Origin: an uncultured Olsenella sp.
GTDB taxonomy: Bacteria > Actinomycetota > Coriobacteriia > Coriobacteriales > Atopobiaceae
NCBI GenBank assembly: GCA_949291295.1
Contig: CASEVE010000002.1
Coordinates: forward strand, 1-64,000
Direction of reading: 5' to 3'
DNA: 64,000 nt
Below, piece after piece: positions 25,707 through 34,017 of this stretch (position 1 is its first letter; the number at the start of each line of letters is the position of its first letter). A program made the translations under genes and the position numbers. The notes below the pieces were generated by a model. It made no database searches and was not told where the DNA came from. It worked only from the letters and a program-made list of their open reading frames with translations.

Positions 25707-26170
25707 CGGAGCTCCCCCCTCTTTGCAAGTGCGGCGAGCTCGCGGTCAACTGCCTCGGTATAGGCACGGGCAAGGCGCAGGAACTCGGCGCGCTCGTCTG
25801 GGGAGAGCGACGAGAACGCGCGGTCCTCGGCGGCAATGGCCGGGACGATGCGCTCCTCGCTGAAGGCGCGACCCTCATCCGTGAACGAGACGACCTTTGC
25901 CTTGCGGCTGCCCTCCACAAAGGAGAGCCTCACGAGGCCCCGTGCCTCGAGCGACTTGAGCGAGGAGTTCACGGTCTGCTTGGAGTACGAGAACTCCTCG
26001 GCAATGACGGCCTGCGGCACGTTTCCGCCAGAGACCTCAACGGCATAGAGTATCCAATAGGCGGTCTCGGAGAGCCCGCACCCGCGCGCGAACTCGTAGT
26101 ATATCTTGTCGGTCTTCTGGTAGAGCACGTCGAGCGCGCGAGCGCTCACCAGCGTATCCCCCTCGGACAA
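25703..26170 (-). CDS. MarR family transcriptional regulator
   Basis: This 155-residue winged-helix regulator has the recognition helix region EEFSYSKQTVNSSLKSLEARG and the wing VEGSRKAKVVSFTDEG. The start is TTG at 26170 with GAGGAGG 5 bp upstream; no ATG fits better. It is first in an operon with the two ABC genes and has a dyad operator inside its own promoter, so autorepression relieved by a ligand of the exporter is likely. Confidence 0.92.
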   Translation of the reverse strand: MSEGDTLVSARALDVLYQKTDKIYYEFARGCGLSETAYWILYAVEVSGGNVPQAVIAEEFSYSKQTVNSSLKSLEARGLVRLSFVEGSRKAKVVSFTDEGRAFSEERIVPAIAAEDRAFSSLSPDERAEFLRLARAYTEAVDRELAALAKRGELR

Positions 26171-26200
26171 GCTTCCTCCTCACTTCGTTGGCGGAGAGCA

Positions 26201-26229
26201 AGATTAGTCCGATTTCGGATTACTGTCAA
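26201..26229 (-). promoter_or_regulatory. MarR-ABC operon promoter with operator in the spacer
   Basis: TTGACA (26229-26224), exactly 17 bp, then TAATCT (26206-26201). The spacer holds the imperfect dyad AGTAATCCGAAATCGGACTA. A repressor bound there would block RNA polymerase directly. Confidence 0.85.
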
Positions 26230-26237
26230 GCCGGAGT

Positions 26238-26266
26238 CAAAAAGGGACCCGCCGAGGCGGGCCCCA
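26238..26266 (-). terminator. Terminator of the CAP/leucine-rich-repeat gene
   Basis: On the minus strand GGGGCCCGCC-TC-GGCGGGTCCC followed by TTTTT. It ends about 10 bp before the MarR promoter, insulating the two units. Confidence 0.88.
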
Positions 26267-26295
26267 AAGAAACATGGAGATATGAAGCTCTCCTG

Positions 26296-28734
26296 TTACT
26301 GCTTGACTCCGTACCAGGCGATCTTCTCGTCACGCCAGCCAAGGGAGATAAGGTGGTCGCGCTCGCGCGTGTCCGCGGTGTAGTTATGGGTGCCGGTCAC
26401 GGCGTACGGGTTGTACTGGCGATAGAGAGGCACGCCCTTGGCGTCGTCGGAGTACCAGCCCACGCCCTCGTAGCGCCAGCCCTCGTTCCTCAGCGCATCG
26501 CGCTCGGTTGCGCTCGTGGTGTAGTGGTGGTCGCCGCCGTTGACGTAGGGGTTGTAGAGACGGTAGACGGGCGTGTTGGACTTCTTGGGCGCCGTCCAGC
26601 CCGGACCCTCGTAGGTCCAGCCGACCTTGGTGAGGCTGTTGCGCTCGGTTGCGCTGGCGGTATAGAAGTGCTCACCGGTCCACTTGTTGTAGAGGCGATA
26701 CATCACGGACGTCGAGGGAGTCGACGGGCTAGATACGTCCTTGACCTTGAAGTTCTTGGACCACGTGTACCCGCCGCGCGACGTGGCGGTCACCGTGGCG
26801 CTTCCCGCCCCCACGGCGCGCACGACGCCGTCGGCACCAACGCTCACCACACGGGAGTTAGTGCTCTTCCAGGTGTAGCTCGAGGCATCCGTGGGGCAGT
26901 ACGTTCCATCCCAGCCCTGGTTGCTGATGCCAACAACGAGCTTGTAGGTCTCCCCCTTGTCAAGGGTCTGGGGGTCTTCCTGTGCCATGTTGAGGTTGAA
27001 GCCGGAGGCACCCTCAAAGGGCACGGTCTTGTTGACAACCAACAACTCAAACGTACTGGTCGCCGTTCCCGTGGGAACGGAGCCGCTGGCCTTGTCGGTG
27101 CCAAACACCTGGACCCAGTACGTGATGGAGCCAACCTTCACGCAGCCAACGCCGATGGAGCTCCATCCGCTGCCCAGGATGTTAGCCTTGTGACCGGAGC
27201 TGGTCATCCACTGATTCATCACGCCGGCAGGGGTGCTCGAGCCCGCGGCAATGTTCTCGGCATTTATGCGATCGGAAGCGGAGAAGCAGTCAGAGCCGTC
27301 CGGGCGCGTGTGCGAGAAGTACAGTGCGGTCTCGGCGGCGCGCTGCATGGCAACCTCGGTCAGCTCGGCGTCCATGGAGAGGCTTCCAAGACCCGCGGCA
27401 GCACGCTCCTTGTTGACGGCGTCAACGACGTCACGCGCATAGTCATAGTTGCTCTGACCTGAGACGATGATGCTCTCCGCGATCACATAGTTGCCGAGGC
27501 CCGTCTTGGTGAGATAGTCGGGGTAGGAGTCCTCGCTCACCTGGGTGTAGAGAAACGCCTCGGTTGCGATGAACGTGACGTCGTCGCCAAACTCAAAGTG
27601 CGAGAGCGGGGAGTCCACCGCGGCAAAGGCACGCCACCCGATCTCCTTGATCGAGGTGGTGTTGGTCACAGACTTGAGGGACGTGCAGTTGACAAACGTG
27701 GTCTCGGCGACTCGCTCCATTCCCGAGGAGAGACGGACGCTCTCGAGCGAGCTGCAGTCCTGAAACGCATCTGCCTGAACCTCCTTCACGCTGTCAGGAA
27801 GATAGAGGCTCTTAAGACCCGTACCATAGAAGGACCAGTCGCAAATCTTCTCCAGGGTGTTGGGGAAGGTGATCGAGGTGAGCCAGTCAAAGCCCGCGAA
27901 GGCCTCATCAGCAATGACCTTGGTTCCCTGGGGGACGGTATACGAGCCGCTCGCGATGCTACGACCTGAGGGCCACGAATAGAGGACCGAGCCGTCCTTG
28001 GAGAAGAGGATGCCGTCGACAGCCTTGTAGTTCTTGCTCCCAGAAGAGACGGTGAAGCCGGTGAAGCTGTCGCACGAGACGACGGGGTTGTAGTAGTAAT
28101 CGCGGGTATAGCGCTCGCCCGAGGGGGTCACGTAGGTGTCGGAGCTCGCGTCCATGACCTCGAGGCTCGCGGGGATGTTCAGCGTGGTGAGGTTGGGGCA
28201 GCCCCAGAAGGCACGGTTCGACATCTCCTCAAGGCCCTCGGGCAGCGTGATGCTCGAGATGCCGCAGTACTGGAAGGCGGCGTACCAAATCTCCTTGATG
28301 GTGCTGGGAAGCGTGACCGAGGTGATGTCAAGGCCGTAGAAGGCCGTGCTGCCAATCGTGGTGACCGTGCGCCCCTCGATGGTGGACGGCACCACCACGG
28401 AGCCGGACATCCCCTCATAGCCGGTGATGGTGAGGGTGCCGTCAGATTTGATCGAGTACGTAAGACCGGACGACGTCACGTTGTCGCCCGAGCCGGCGCC
28501 GCCGGCGGCGGAGTTTGCGTCGACCTCTTTGTTGCTCGGCTCGGCCATATAGGCATCGGGCGCAAGCTCGTCCTCATCCACACTTGCAAGCAGGGCAGAC
28601 TCACCGATCACCGGCGAAGCGTCAGCGGCGTCGAGCGTCTCCGCAAGAGCCGGCGCACAGACGCCAAGCGCAAACACCGCGCAGGCCACGAGTGTTCCGC
28701 CAAGACGGGACACAAACGAGTTCCTTCTCGTCAT
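26296..28734 (-). CDS. Secreted CAP-domain protein with BspA-like leucine-rich repeats and DUF5648
   Basis: The product has about 812 residues. The ATG at 28734 is set by GGAGG six bases upstream (an in-frame codon at 28752 lacks this). Signal peptide, then BspA-type LRRs (TSVTLPSTIKEI, SSITLPEGLEEM). A CAP/SCP domain follows (VVDAVNKERAAAGL, FSHTRPDGSDCF, NAENIAAG, SSGHKANIL, WVQVFG), then a Big_2-like Ig module and three C-terminal DUF5648 repeats (TGEHFYT, GGDHHYT, TGTHNYT). LRRs suggest host or matrix binding; the role of bacterial CAP domains is unclear. Its own terminator lies downstream. Confidence 0.92.
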   Translation of the reverse strand: MTRRNSFVSRLGGTLVACAVFALGVCAPALAETLDAADASPVIGESALLASVDEDELAPDAYMAEPSNKEVDANSAAGGAGSGDNVTSSGLTYSIKSDGTLTITGYEGMSGSVVVPSTIEGRTVTTIGSTAFYGLDITSVTLPSTIKEIWYAAFQYCGISSITLPEGLEEMSNRAFWGCPNLTTLNIPASLEVMDASSDTYVTPSGERYTRDYYYNPVVSCDSFTGFTVSSGSKNYKAVDGILFSKDGSVLYSWPSGRSIASGSYTVPQGTKVIADEAFAGFDWLTSITFPNTLEKICDWSFYGTGLKSLYLPDSVKEVQADAFQDCSSLESVRLSSGMERVAETTFVNCTSLKSVTNTTSIKEIGWRAFAAVDSPLSHFEFGDDVTFIATEAFLYTQVSEDSYPDYLTKTGLGNYVIAESIIVSGQSNYDYARDVVDAVNKERAAAGLGSLSMDAELTEVAMQRAAETALYFSHTRPDGSDCFSASDRINAENIAAGSSTPAGVMNQWMTSSGHKANILGSGWSSIGVGCVKVGSITYWVQVFGTDKASGSVPTGTATSTFELLVVNKTVPFEGASGFNLNMAQEDPQTLDKGETYKLVVGISNQGWDGTYCPTDASSYTWKSTNSRVVSVGADGVVRAVGAGSATVTATSRGGYTWSKNFKVKDVSSPSTPSTSVMYRLYNKWTGEHFYTASATERNSLTKVGWTYEGPGWTAPKKSNTPVYRLYNPYVNGGDHHYTTSATERDALRNEGWRYEGVGWYSDDAKGVPLYRQYNPYAVTGTHNYTADTRERDHLISLGWRDEKIAWYGVKQ

Positions 28735-28917
28735 ACTTGCCTCCGTTCTCACAGGTTGATCGTTGGCTCCGAAAACGAAGCCTCAACGACTGTACCCCCT
28801 ACCTCAGACCCATCTCAAGTCGAAATCGATAAGCGGGAGTTCAGCATGCGGATAAGAACCTGAAGGCCCCGGGCCTTCTCGCCACCCGCGCAGGGAGGGC
28901 GCGGCACGCGGCGAATC

Positions 28918-29901
28918 CTAAGGCAAGCGCTCGGCGACGTGCCAGCGTGGGCGACGCTTGGCCTCGAGGTAGCACTTGCCCACGTACTCCCCCACAATAC
29001 CCAGCGATAGCATGACGGCGCCGCCAATGAACCAGAGCGAGACCATGAGGCTCGACCAGCCGGGAACCGTCACCCCAAGAAACGAGGCCACGATCGCCCA
29101 GATGAGCATCGCCACGGCAACAACCAGAAAGAGGACGCCGGAAAGGGCAACGAGCCTTATGGGAACGGTCGAGAAGGACGTGATGCCCTCGAGGGCAAAC
29201 GCGACCATCTTTGAGAGCGGGTACTTGGACTCCCCCGCGACGCGCGGCGCGCGCTCGTAGCGCACCTCTGCGGTCCTGAACCCAAGCGACGGGACAATCC
29301 CGCGCAGGAAGAGGTTCTCCTCCTCGTACTCCGAGAGGGCGGCAAGCGCACGGCGGCCCATGAGGCGACAGTCTGCGCTATCGGCAACGAGCGCCACGCC
29401 CAAAAGGCCCATGAGACGGTAGAACGCGCGCGCCGTCCCACGCTTGAAGCGGGTGTCAGTCCCGCGATCGGACCTCACGCCAAACACAATCTCTGCACCT
29501 TGGGCAAACTCCGCGAGCATCTGGGGGATGACCGCCGGATCGTCCTGGAGGTCGGCGTCCATGGAAATGGCGCAGTCACAGCCGCGCTCGAGCGCCTCGA
29601 TAAGACCCGCGAGCAGCGCGGCCTGATGACCACGGTTGTGCGCGAGGGAGATTCCGGTGAAAAGCGACCCAAAGGCAGGGTCCTCGGAGAGGGAGACGAT
29701 GGTCTCCCACGTCTTGTCGGAGCTCCCGTCGTCAACGAGGAGAACCCTGCTCTTAGGCGAGATGTCAGGGCAGCTCGTGAGCGCGTCGCTCAGGGCACGC
29801 GCCGTCCTGGGAAGCGCGTCTTGCTCGTTGTAGCACGGAACGACCACGTACAGTACGGGTGGCATTCCCGACGCCCGCTGTCTCCCTCTGCTGCCCGACA
29901 T
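28918..29901 (-). CDS. GT2 polyprenyl-phosphate glycosyltransferase (DPM1/GtrB-like)
   Basis: The product has about 327 residues; the ATG at 29901 is preferred over the overlapping GTG at 29907 (GGAGG 7 bp upstream). GT-A core with VVPCYNEQDALPRT, DDGSSDKTW, HNRGHQAALLAGL and the DxD region MDADLQDDP. Two C-terminal membrane helices are characteristic of GtrB/DPM1-type enzymes that load a sugar on a polyprenyl phosphate. It overlaps the polytopic membrane gene upstream, a likely partner that would use the lipid-linked sugar on the outer face. Confidence 0.92.
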   Translation of the reverse strand: MSGSRGRQRASGMPPVLYVVVPCYNEQDALPRTARALSDALTSCPDISPKSRVLLVDDGSSDKTWETIVSLSEDPAFGSLFTGISLAHNRGHQAALLAGLIEALERGCDCAISMDADLQDDPAVIPQMLAEFAQGAEIVFGVRSDRGTDTRFKRGTARAFYRLMGLLGVALVADSADCRLMGRRALAALSEYEEENLFLRGIVPSLGFRTAEVRYERAPRVAGESKYPLSKMVAFALEGITSFSTVPIRLVALSGVLFLVVAVAMLIWAIVASFLGVTVPGWSSLMVSLWFIGGAVMLSLGIVGEYVGKCYLEAKRRPRWHVAERLP

Positions 29902-29903
29902 GC

Positions 29904-31886
29904 TCACGCCTCCTCATCCGCTATGTCGCGACCATCCGTAAGCGTTGAGAGATACGCCTCAAAGCGGTCGTGGAAGAGCTCTGGGCTATCAGGATACATC
30001 TCGTCGAAGATCTTCTCGAGTCGAAGGACGTCATCGGCCGAGAAGGGCACAACGAGCTCGTGGACCGTCGCTACGATTCCCTTGTCAAAGTGATAGGTGC
30101 CAACGCTGCGGTAATGGGAGCCGATGAAGCTCGTGGGGTCACTCACGAGCTCGTTGAGCGTCACCACAACGCGTTCGTTCTCGGGACGCAGGTGAAGGGC
30201 AACGGGGTCGGACGTCACAACGTAGGCGGCATCAAAGAAGGCTACGTTGAAGCCGTCCCTCGTATCGGCATCCGCGTAGGCGCACGGGAAGGGAGACGCG
30301 GTGCTCTCGGGCATCACCGTAGAGAGCGGCAGGCTGCTGTTGAGCTCGGGGCTTGCCAGCGCAAAGTAAACCGTCTCCGTACCACCCGTGAGGCTGGTGA
30401 GATCATCGACAAGACGCGCCTTCTCGACGCAGTCACCCTGAATCTGGGGGCGTTGCATGACCGGAGGCAACACGGTTCCGAGAGCGTCCTCGGCGCCGGG
30501 AATCTGGCCCATGAGGCCAAAGCCGTTGGCAAAGCCGAGCGCCGCAAGCGCCACTGCGACAAGGCGGGTGACAGCAAGGGCCGCCCCCGGCCGCACCCAT
30601 GTGACCAGGGCAGCAAACACGCTCATGTAGATTGCGGCCTCTGTCTGCCCGAGCATGATATACCAATGCTGGACGCTCAGGTCCTGGATGGTCCAAAACG
30701 CAAGGAGGGCGCCCACGGCAGAGACAAGAAGCGCAAGCGTGTCAACGAGCACGCGCGCAACGGCCGAGCGCTCGTCCCGGCGCCTTACCAGAGCGGCGAA
30801 GAGCATCACGATGCCAAGGACGGCAAGGGCAACCCACACCCAACCGATATAGCGACACACGTTTGCGCCACGCTCCAAAACGGAGTCGAAGATGGTCCAC
30901 GCAGCATAGGCGTTTCCCTGGCCGCCAAAGAGCGAGCGATAGAAGAACTCCGGAAACGCAAGCGCCGACACAACAACTACGGCAAGCACGCAGCCAAGCG
31001 CGCGAAGCAGGCCCTTGAAGAGGGCAAGGCGCTCGTCTTTCTTGGCGAGGGCGAGCGTGGCGAGCCAGCGAAGAGCCACGCCCACGGCAACGCCCATGGC
31101 GGCAAAGACAAAGTAGCGCCTCAGGAGGAACGAGAGCACAAGGCAGAGGCCCCCCAGAAGCGCACGCGGCGCAGAGACCGTCAGGCCATCGTCGATGAGA
31201 AGCGCTATAGAACAGAGGAGGGCGAGGAGCGCCGGCGCATCCAGAAGGCCGGTAAACGACGGCCTCATGAGCGTGGGAAAGAGCAGCGAGCACGCAAAGA
31301 CCGTGGGTAGCAGCCATGATGAAGAGGCGCCCGAGCCCAGCCGAGAGACGCGGGAGCAAACAAGCAAAGCCACCACAAGTGCAGACGGCACCACAAAAAA
31401 CGTCGTGACCAAGAAGAACGTGCCCACCCAGCTTGGGAGGAGCCGCACAAGCGGCGAGACGACCCAGCAGATGAGCAAGTTGTAGTCCTGGCCCCCAATC
31501 GAGTCGAGCATGGCGGAGAGGGCAGCGAGCTCCGAGACGTCGAGACTCTTGTTGAAGTCGAGCGCACTCTGCCAGTAGTTGATGCTGTCCCAGGTTGGAT
31601 AGAAGTCGTAGCGCCCAAAGTACCAAGCCGCAAAGCCCACGAAGAGGATACCCACAAGCAGGGTGGCAATCTTGACGCGCGCTGGGGTTTCTCGCCACTC
31701 CCCCGCAAGCGACGTCGCTCTAAGGGAGATGAGCACGAGCACGTAGAAGAGCAGAAAACCCAGCAGTCCCACGCCCCAGGGCCGCGCGGCGGGCACCGCG
31801 AGCAGGACAATGAGAAGCAGCAGCGCAAGGCCTGTCGGAACAAGCGAGCGGAAACGCGCTTGCCGCGTGCGAAGACTAGAAGACAC
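29904..31886 (-). CDS. Polytopic membrane protein, possible GT-C-type glycosyltransferase
   Basis: This 660-residue protein starts with GTG (RBS GAGGAGG). About ten or more hydrophobic segments are followed by a soluble C-terminal region (from roughly residue 470). An extracytoplasmic loop after the second or third helix holds YFGRYDFYPTWDSINYWQSA, with acidic residues like those of GT-C first loops. The sequence does not allow a family call. The operon position between two GT2 genes supports a role in surface-glycan assembly. Confidence 0.7.
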   Translation of the reverse strand: MSSSLRTRQARFRSLVPTGLALLLLIVLLAVPAARPWGVGLLGFLLFYVLVLISLRATSLAGEWRETPARVKIATLLVGILFVGFAAWYFGRYDFYPTWDSINYWQSALDFNKSLDVSELAALSAMLDSIGGQDYNLLICWVVSPLVRLLPSWVGTFFLVTTFFVVPSALVVALLVCSRVSRLGSGASSSWLLPTVFACSLLFPTLMRPSFTGLLDAPALLALLCSIALLIDDGLTVSAPRALLGGLCLVLSFLLRRYFVFAAMGVAVGVALRWLATLALAKKDERLALFKGLLRALGCVLAVVVVSALAFPEFFYRSLFGGQGNAYAAWTIFDSVLERGANVCRYIGWVWVALAVLGIVMLFAALVRRRDERSAVARVLVDTLALLVSAVGALLAFWTIQDLSVQHWYIMLGQTEAAIYMSVFAALVTWVRPGAALAVTRLVAVALAALGFANGFGLMGQIPGAEDALGTVLPPVMQRPQIQGDCVEKARLVDDLTSLTGGTETVYFALASPELNSSLPLSTVMPESTASPFPCAYADADTRDGFNVAFFDAAYVVTSDPVALHLRPENERVVVTLNELVSDPTSFIGSHYRSVGTYHFDKGIVATVHELVVPFSADDVLRLEKIFDEMYPDSPELFHDRFEAYLSTLTDGRDIADEEA

Positions 31887-31909
31887 GCCCCGTCCCTCCT
31901 CGATTGGCC

Positions 31910-33022
31910 CTATGCCTCCGAGCGCTCCTCGGGAACGATGACCCGACGTACCTTCCTGACAACGGAGAGCGGGCCCTCAGTCCGCGCCGTATGCAGCGCC
32001 TCGCGCGCGAGGTGCTTGGCCCAGGGAAGCGTGGAGTACTTCTGGGGAACGCCCCCCATCACGCTGAAGAAGAAACGCTTGCGGTGCGGCGCGAGGTTGG
32101 GGATGCGCGCGACAATCTCGGGGTCCATCTTGGAGAAGACCTCGCGGGTCTTTTTCTGGACGATCGGATTGTCCCAACCGTCGTCAAAGATGGCACCAAA
32201 GGTGTAGTTGAAGCCACGAAGATAGTGAGCACCAATGACGCGCTTGTCCGTGACGCCCAGGCGCTCGATGATCTTGAGCATGTCGAGCCAGCGATCGAAG
32301 GGACGGGCCACTGCCTCGTCCGTCGCGTGATTGAGCGTCGAGCCGGGAAGGTCGCAGCGATAGTTGTAGAACGGCTTGTCGAGGTAGACGATCGAGTCCG
32401 CCTGACAGAGCGTCTCCACGAGGAAGGGGTTGTCCGCCCAGCCCGCACCCGGGTACTCGATGAAGCGGATGTGCTTCTCGTTGATGAAGTCCCGGCGGTA
32501 CAGGGCAGACCAGATGGACGGGTGAAGCTCCATGATCACGGTGTGCTCGGCGATTTTGAAGGGGCGGCGCGAGGTCTTGAGGCGACCGACCATGAGGCTG
32601 GGATAGGACGCCTGCTTCTTGGGGTCGTTCCAGTTGTGCACGTCGGTCCAGGGCGTCTTGATGATGTCGATGACCTGGTCGAAAGTGTCGGCAAACTCGA
32701 GCATCTCCTGGAACATCTTCGGGTCGATCCAGTCGTCGGGCTCGACGACAGAGATCCACGTGCCCCGAGCGGCCTCGATGCCGCGGTTGCAGCCCTGGCC
32801 GTAGCCACCGTTCTTTTTGTCGATCACACGAACGCGCGGGTCCTCGTCGGCGTACGCCCGAATGATTGAGAGGGAGTTGTCCGTGCTGCCATCGTTGATG
32901 CAGATGACCTCAAGGTTGTTATGGGTCTGAGAGAGAATGCTGTCAAGGCACTGGCCGAGGTACTTCTCGGCGTTGTAGATGGGAACGATGACAGACACAA
33001 GAGACTGAGAATCGCCGTGCAT
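31910..33022 (-). CDS. Family 2 glycosyltransferase
   Basis: This 370-residue GT-A enzyme has VSVIVPIYNAEKYLGQCLDS, CINDGSTDNSL, KNGGYGQGCNRGIEAARG and a DxD-like EPDDWIDP, with acceptor-side sequence continuing to the C-terminus. AGGAGG lies upstream of the ATG. It is the first gene of a three-gene unit with the polytopic protein and the GtrB-like enzyme. The sugar and acceptor cannot be read from sequence. Confidence 0.92.
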   Translation of the reverse strand: MHGDSQSLVSVIVPIYNAEKYLGQCLDSILSQTHNNLEVICINDGSTDNSLSIIRAYADEDPRVRVIDKKNGGYGQGCNRGIEAARGTWISVVEPDDWIDPKMFQEMLEFADTFDQVIDIIKTPWTDVHNWNDPKKQASYPSLMVGRLKTSRRPFKIAEHTVIMELHPSIWSALYRRDFINEKHIRFIEYPGAGWADNPFLVETLCQADSIVYLDKPFYNYRCDLPGSTLNHATDEAVARPFDRWLDMLKIIERLGVTDKRVIGAHYLRGFNYTFGAIFDDGWDNPIVQKKTREVFSKMDPEIVARIPNLAPHRKRFFFSVMGGVPQKYSTLPWAKHLAREALHTARTEGPLSVVRKVRRVIVPEERSEA

Positions 33023-33134
33023 GCGCAGGGTCCTCCTGAGATTGGGAGCTACATACGGCGACTATCTTAGCCCGACATGGCGCCTCTTCAAAAAATGCCT
33101 AAAAGGACTTGCGCGAGAACAGATTAGGAAGCGC

Positions 33135-33534
33135 GCCGAGAAATGCCGGCCGCTGTACCGGGCGCGCAGCACAGGTGCTGAGAAATGCTGGCCGGTGTAC
33201 CGGGCACGCTGCATAGGTGCCGAGAAATGCCGGCCGGTGTACCGCGCCGCAAAGGCATGTGCCGAGAAGCTTACCGGTGTACCAAAGCGGCAGCTATTGT
33301 GCCGAGGAATCGTCATATCTGTACCATCGCCGCTTTTGGAAGGGTACACCTTCGGTCATTTCTCGGCGCCCACGCTGACCAGGCGGTACACTGACCGGCA
33401 TTTCTCGGCACCTGCCGGGGAGCCTGGTACACAAGCGAGCATTTCTCGGCGCCCGCCCGATCAAGTGGGTACATCCGGAGGCTTTTCTCGGCTCCCATAA
33501 ATTCGACCGGATGCGACTAAGGGTCTTTCTCGGC
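33135..33534. repeat. Phased 42-bp repeat array in two inverted arms (array A)
   Basis: The gap 33023-33653 has no gene but holds this array. Five forward units of about 26 bp (pattern GCCGAGAAATGCCGGCCGG then TGTACC) start at 33135, 33177, 33219, 33261 and 33301. Five inverted units follow, with their TCTCGGC blocks at 33361, 33403, 33444, 33486 and 33528. Spacing is 40-42 bp, close to four helical turns. The roughly 16-bp stretches between units differ from one another. The outer units are the most degenerate. Confidence 0.93.
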
Positions 33535-33604
33535 ATCAACCTGCTCGAACAAGTACCGTCAGCGAACATACCAGGCACGCAACCACACGCGACACCTAGA
33601 CAGC

Positions 33605-33632
33605 AAAGGGGCCCGCCGAAGCGAGCCCCTCC
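33605..33632 (-). terminator. Terminator of the cold-shock gene
   Basis: On the minus strand GGGGCTCGC-TTCG-GCGGGCCCC followed by TTTG, starting 25 bp past the stop codon. Confidence 0.8.
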
Positions 33633-33653
33633 AAGTCGCCCTATGTGGTAGGA

Positions 33654-33857
33654 CTAGAGCTTGTGAACGTTGGAAGCCTGGAGCTTGCCGTTCTGGCCGG
33701 TGGTGATGTCGAACTCGACAGCCTGGCCCTCGTCCAGAGTCTTGAAGCCGTCCATCTGAATCTCGGAGTAGTGGACGAACAGATCGTCGCCATCCTCACG
33801 AGAGATGAAGCCGTAGCCCTTGTCCGGGTTGAACCACTTGACAGTACCCTGTGCCAT
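33654..33857 (-). CDS. Cold-shock domain protein (CspA family)
   Basis: This 67-residue single-stranded nucleic-acid binding protein has both RNP motifs: KGYGFISRE (RNP1) and DLFVHYSEI (RNP2-like), after the [14 protein letters not shown] start. It acts as an RNA chaperone in the family. The leader carries a CCCGTGGC/GCCACGGG hairpin (33913-33934), compatible with the structured leaders of csp genes. It is monocistronic, with terminators on both sides. Confidence 0.97.
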   Translation of the reverse strand: MAQGTVKWFNPDKGYGFISREDGDDLFVHYSEIQMDGFKTLDEGQAVEFDITTGQNGKLQASNVHKL

Positions 33858-33949
33858 GTCGTGCCTTTCTTTCTTTCGCCCCGCGGGGCAAACGCTGCGC
33901 TTGCGCGCGATACCCGTGGCCGAATAGCCACGGGGGATATATTACCCCG

Positions 33950-33990
33950 AAAACTCGGCCCCAAACGCGACAATCCGTTTGGGGCCGATT
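33950..33990 (-). terminator. Terminator of the DUF4012 gene
   Basis: On the minus strand CGGCCCCAAACG (33987-33976) pairs perfectly with 33967-33956 across 8 nt, then AGTTTTCG. Confidence 0.88.
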
Positions 33991-34017
33991 TGGTGCCGAT
34001 GGGATGGGGAGCCGCAG

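Noticed and set aside
28862-28878. GAAGGCCC-C-GGGCCTTC dyad after the GtrB-like gene as a terminator
   Set aside because: A single-base loop cannot form a proper hairpin and no U tract follows; left unassigned.
33062-33349. Open frame over array A encoding a 14-residue repeat of the YTGRHFSAP type, with a similar frame over array B
   Set aside because: 42 bp is a multiple of three, so any frame through the array repeats every 14 residues. There is no ribosome site, the 40- and 41-bp steps break the frame, and in the related 147-bp elements substitutions are not concentrated at third codon positions.
33135-33534. CRISPR array
   Set aside because: Units are degenerate, the intervening segments are only about 16 bp, the array turns round in the middle, and no cas gene is in the window.
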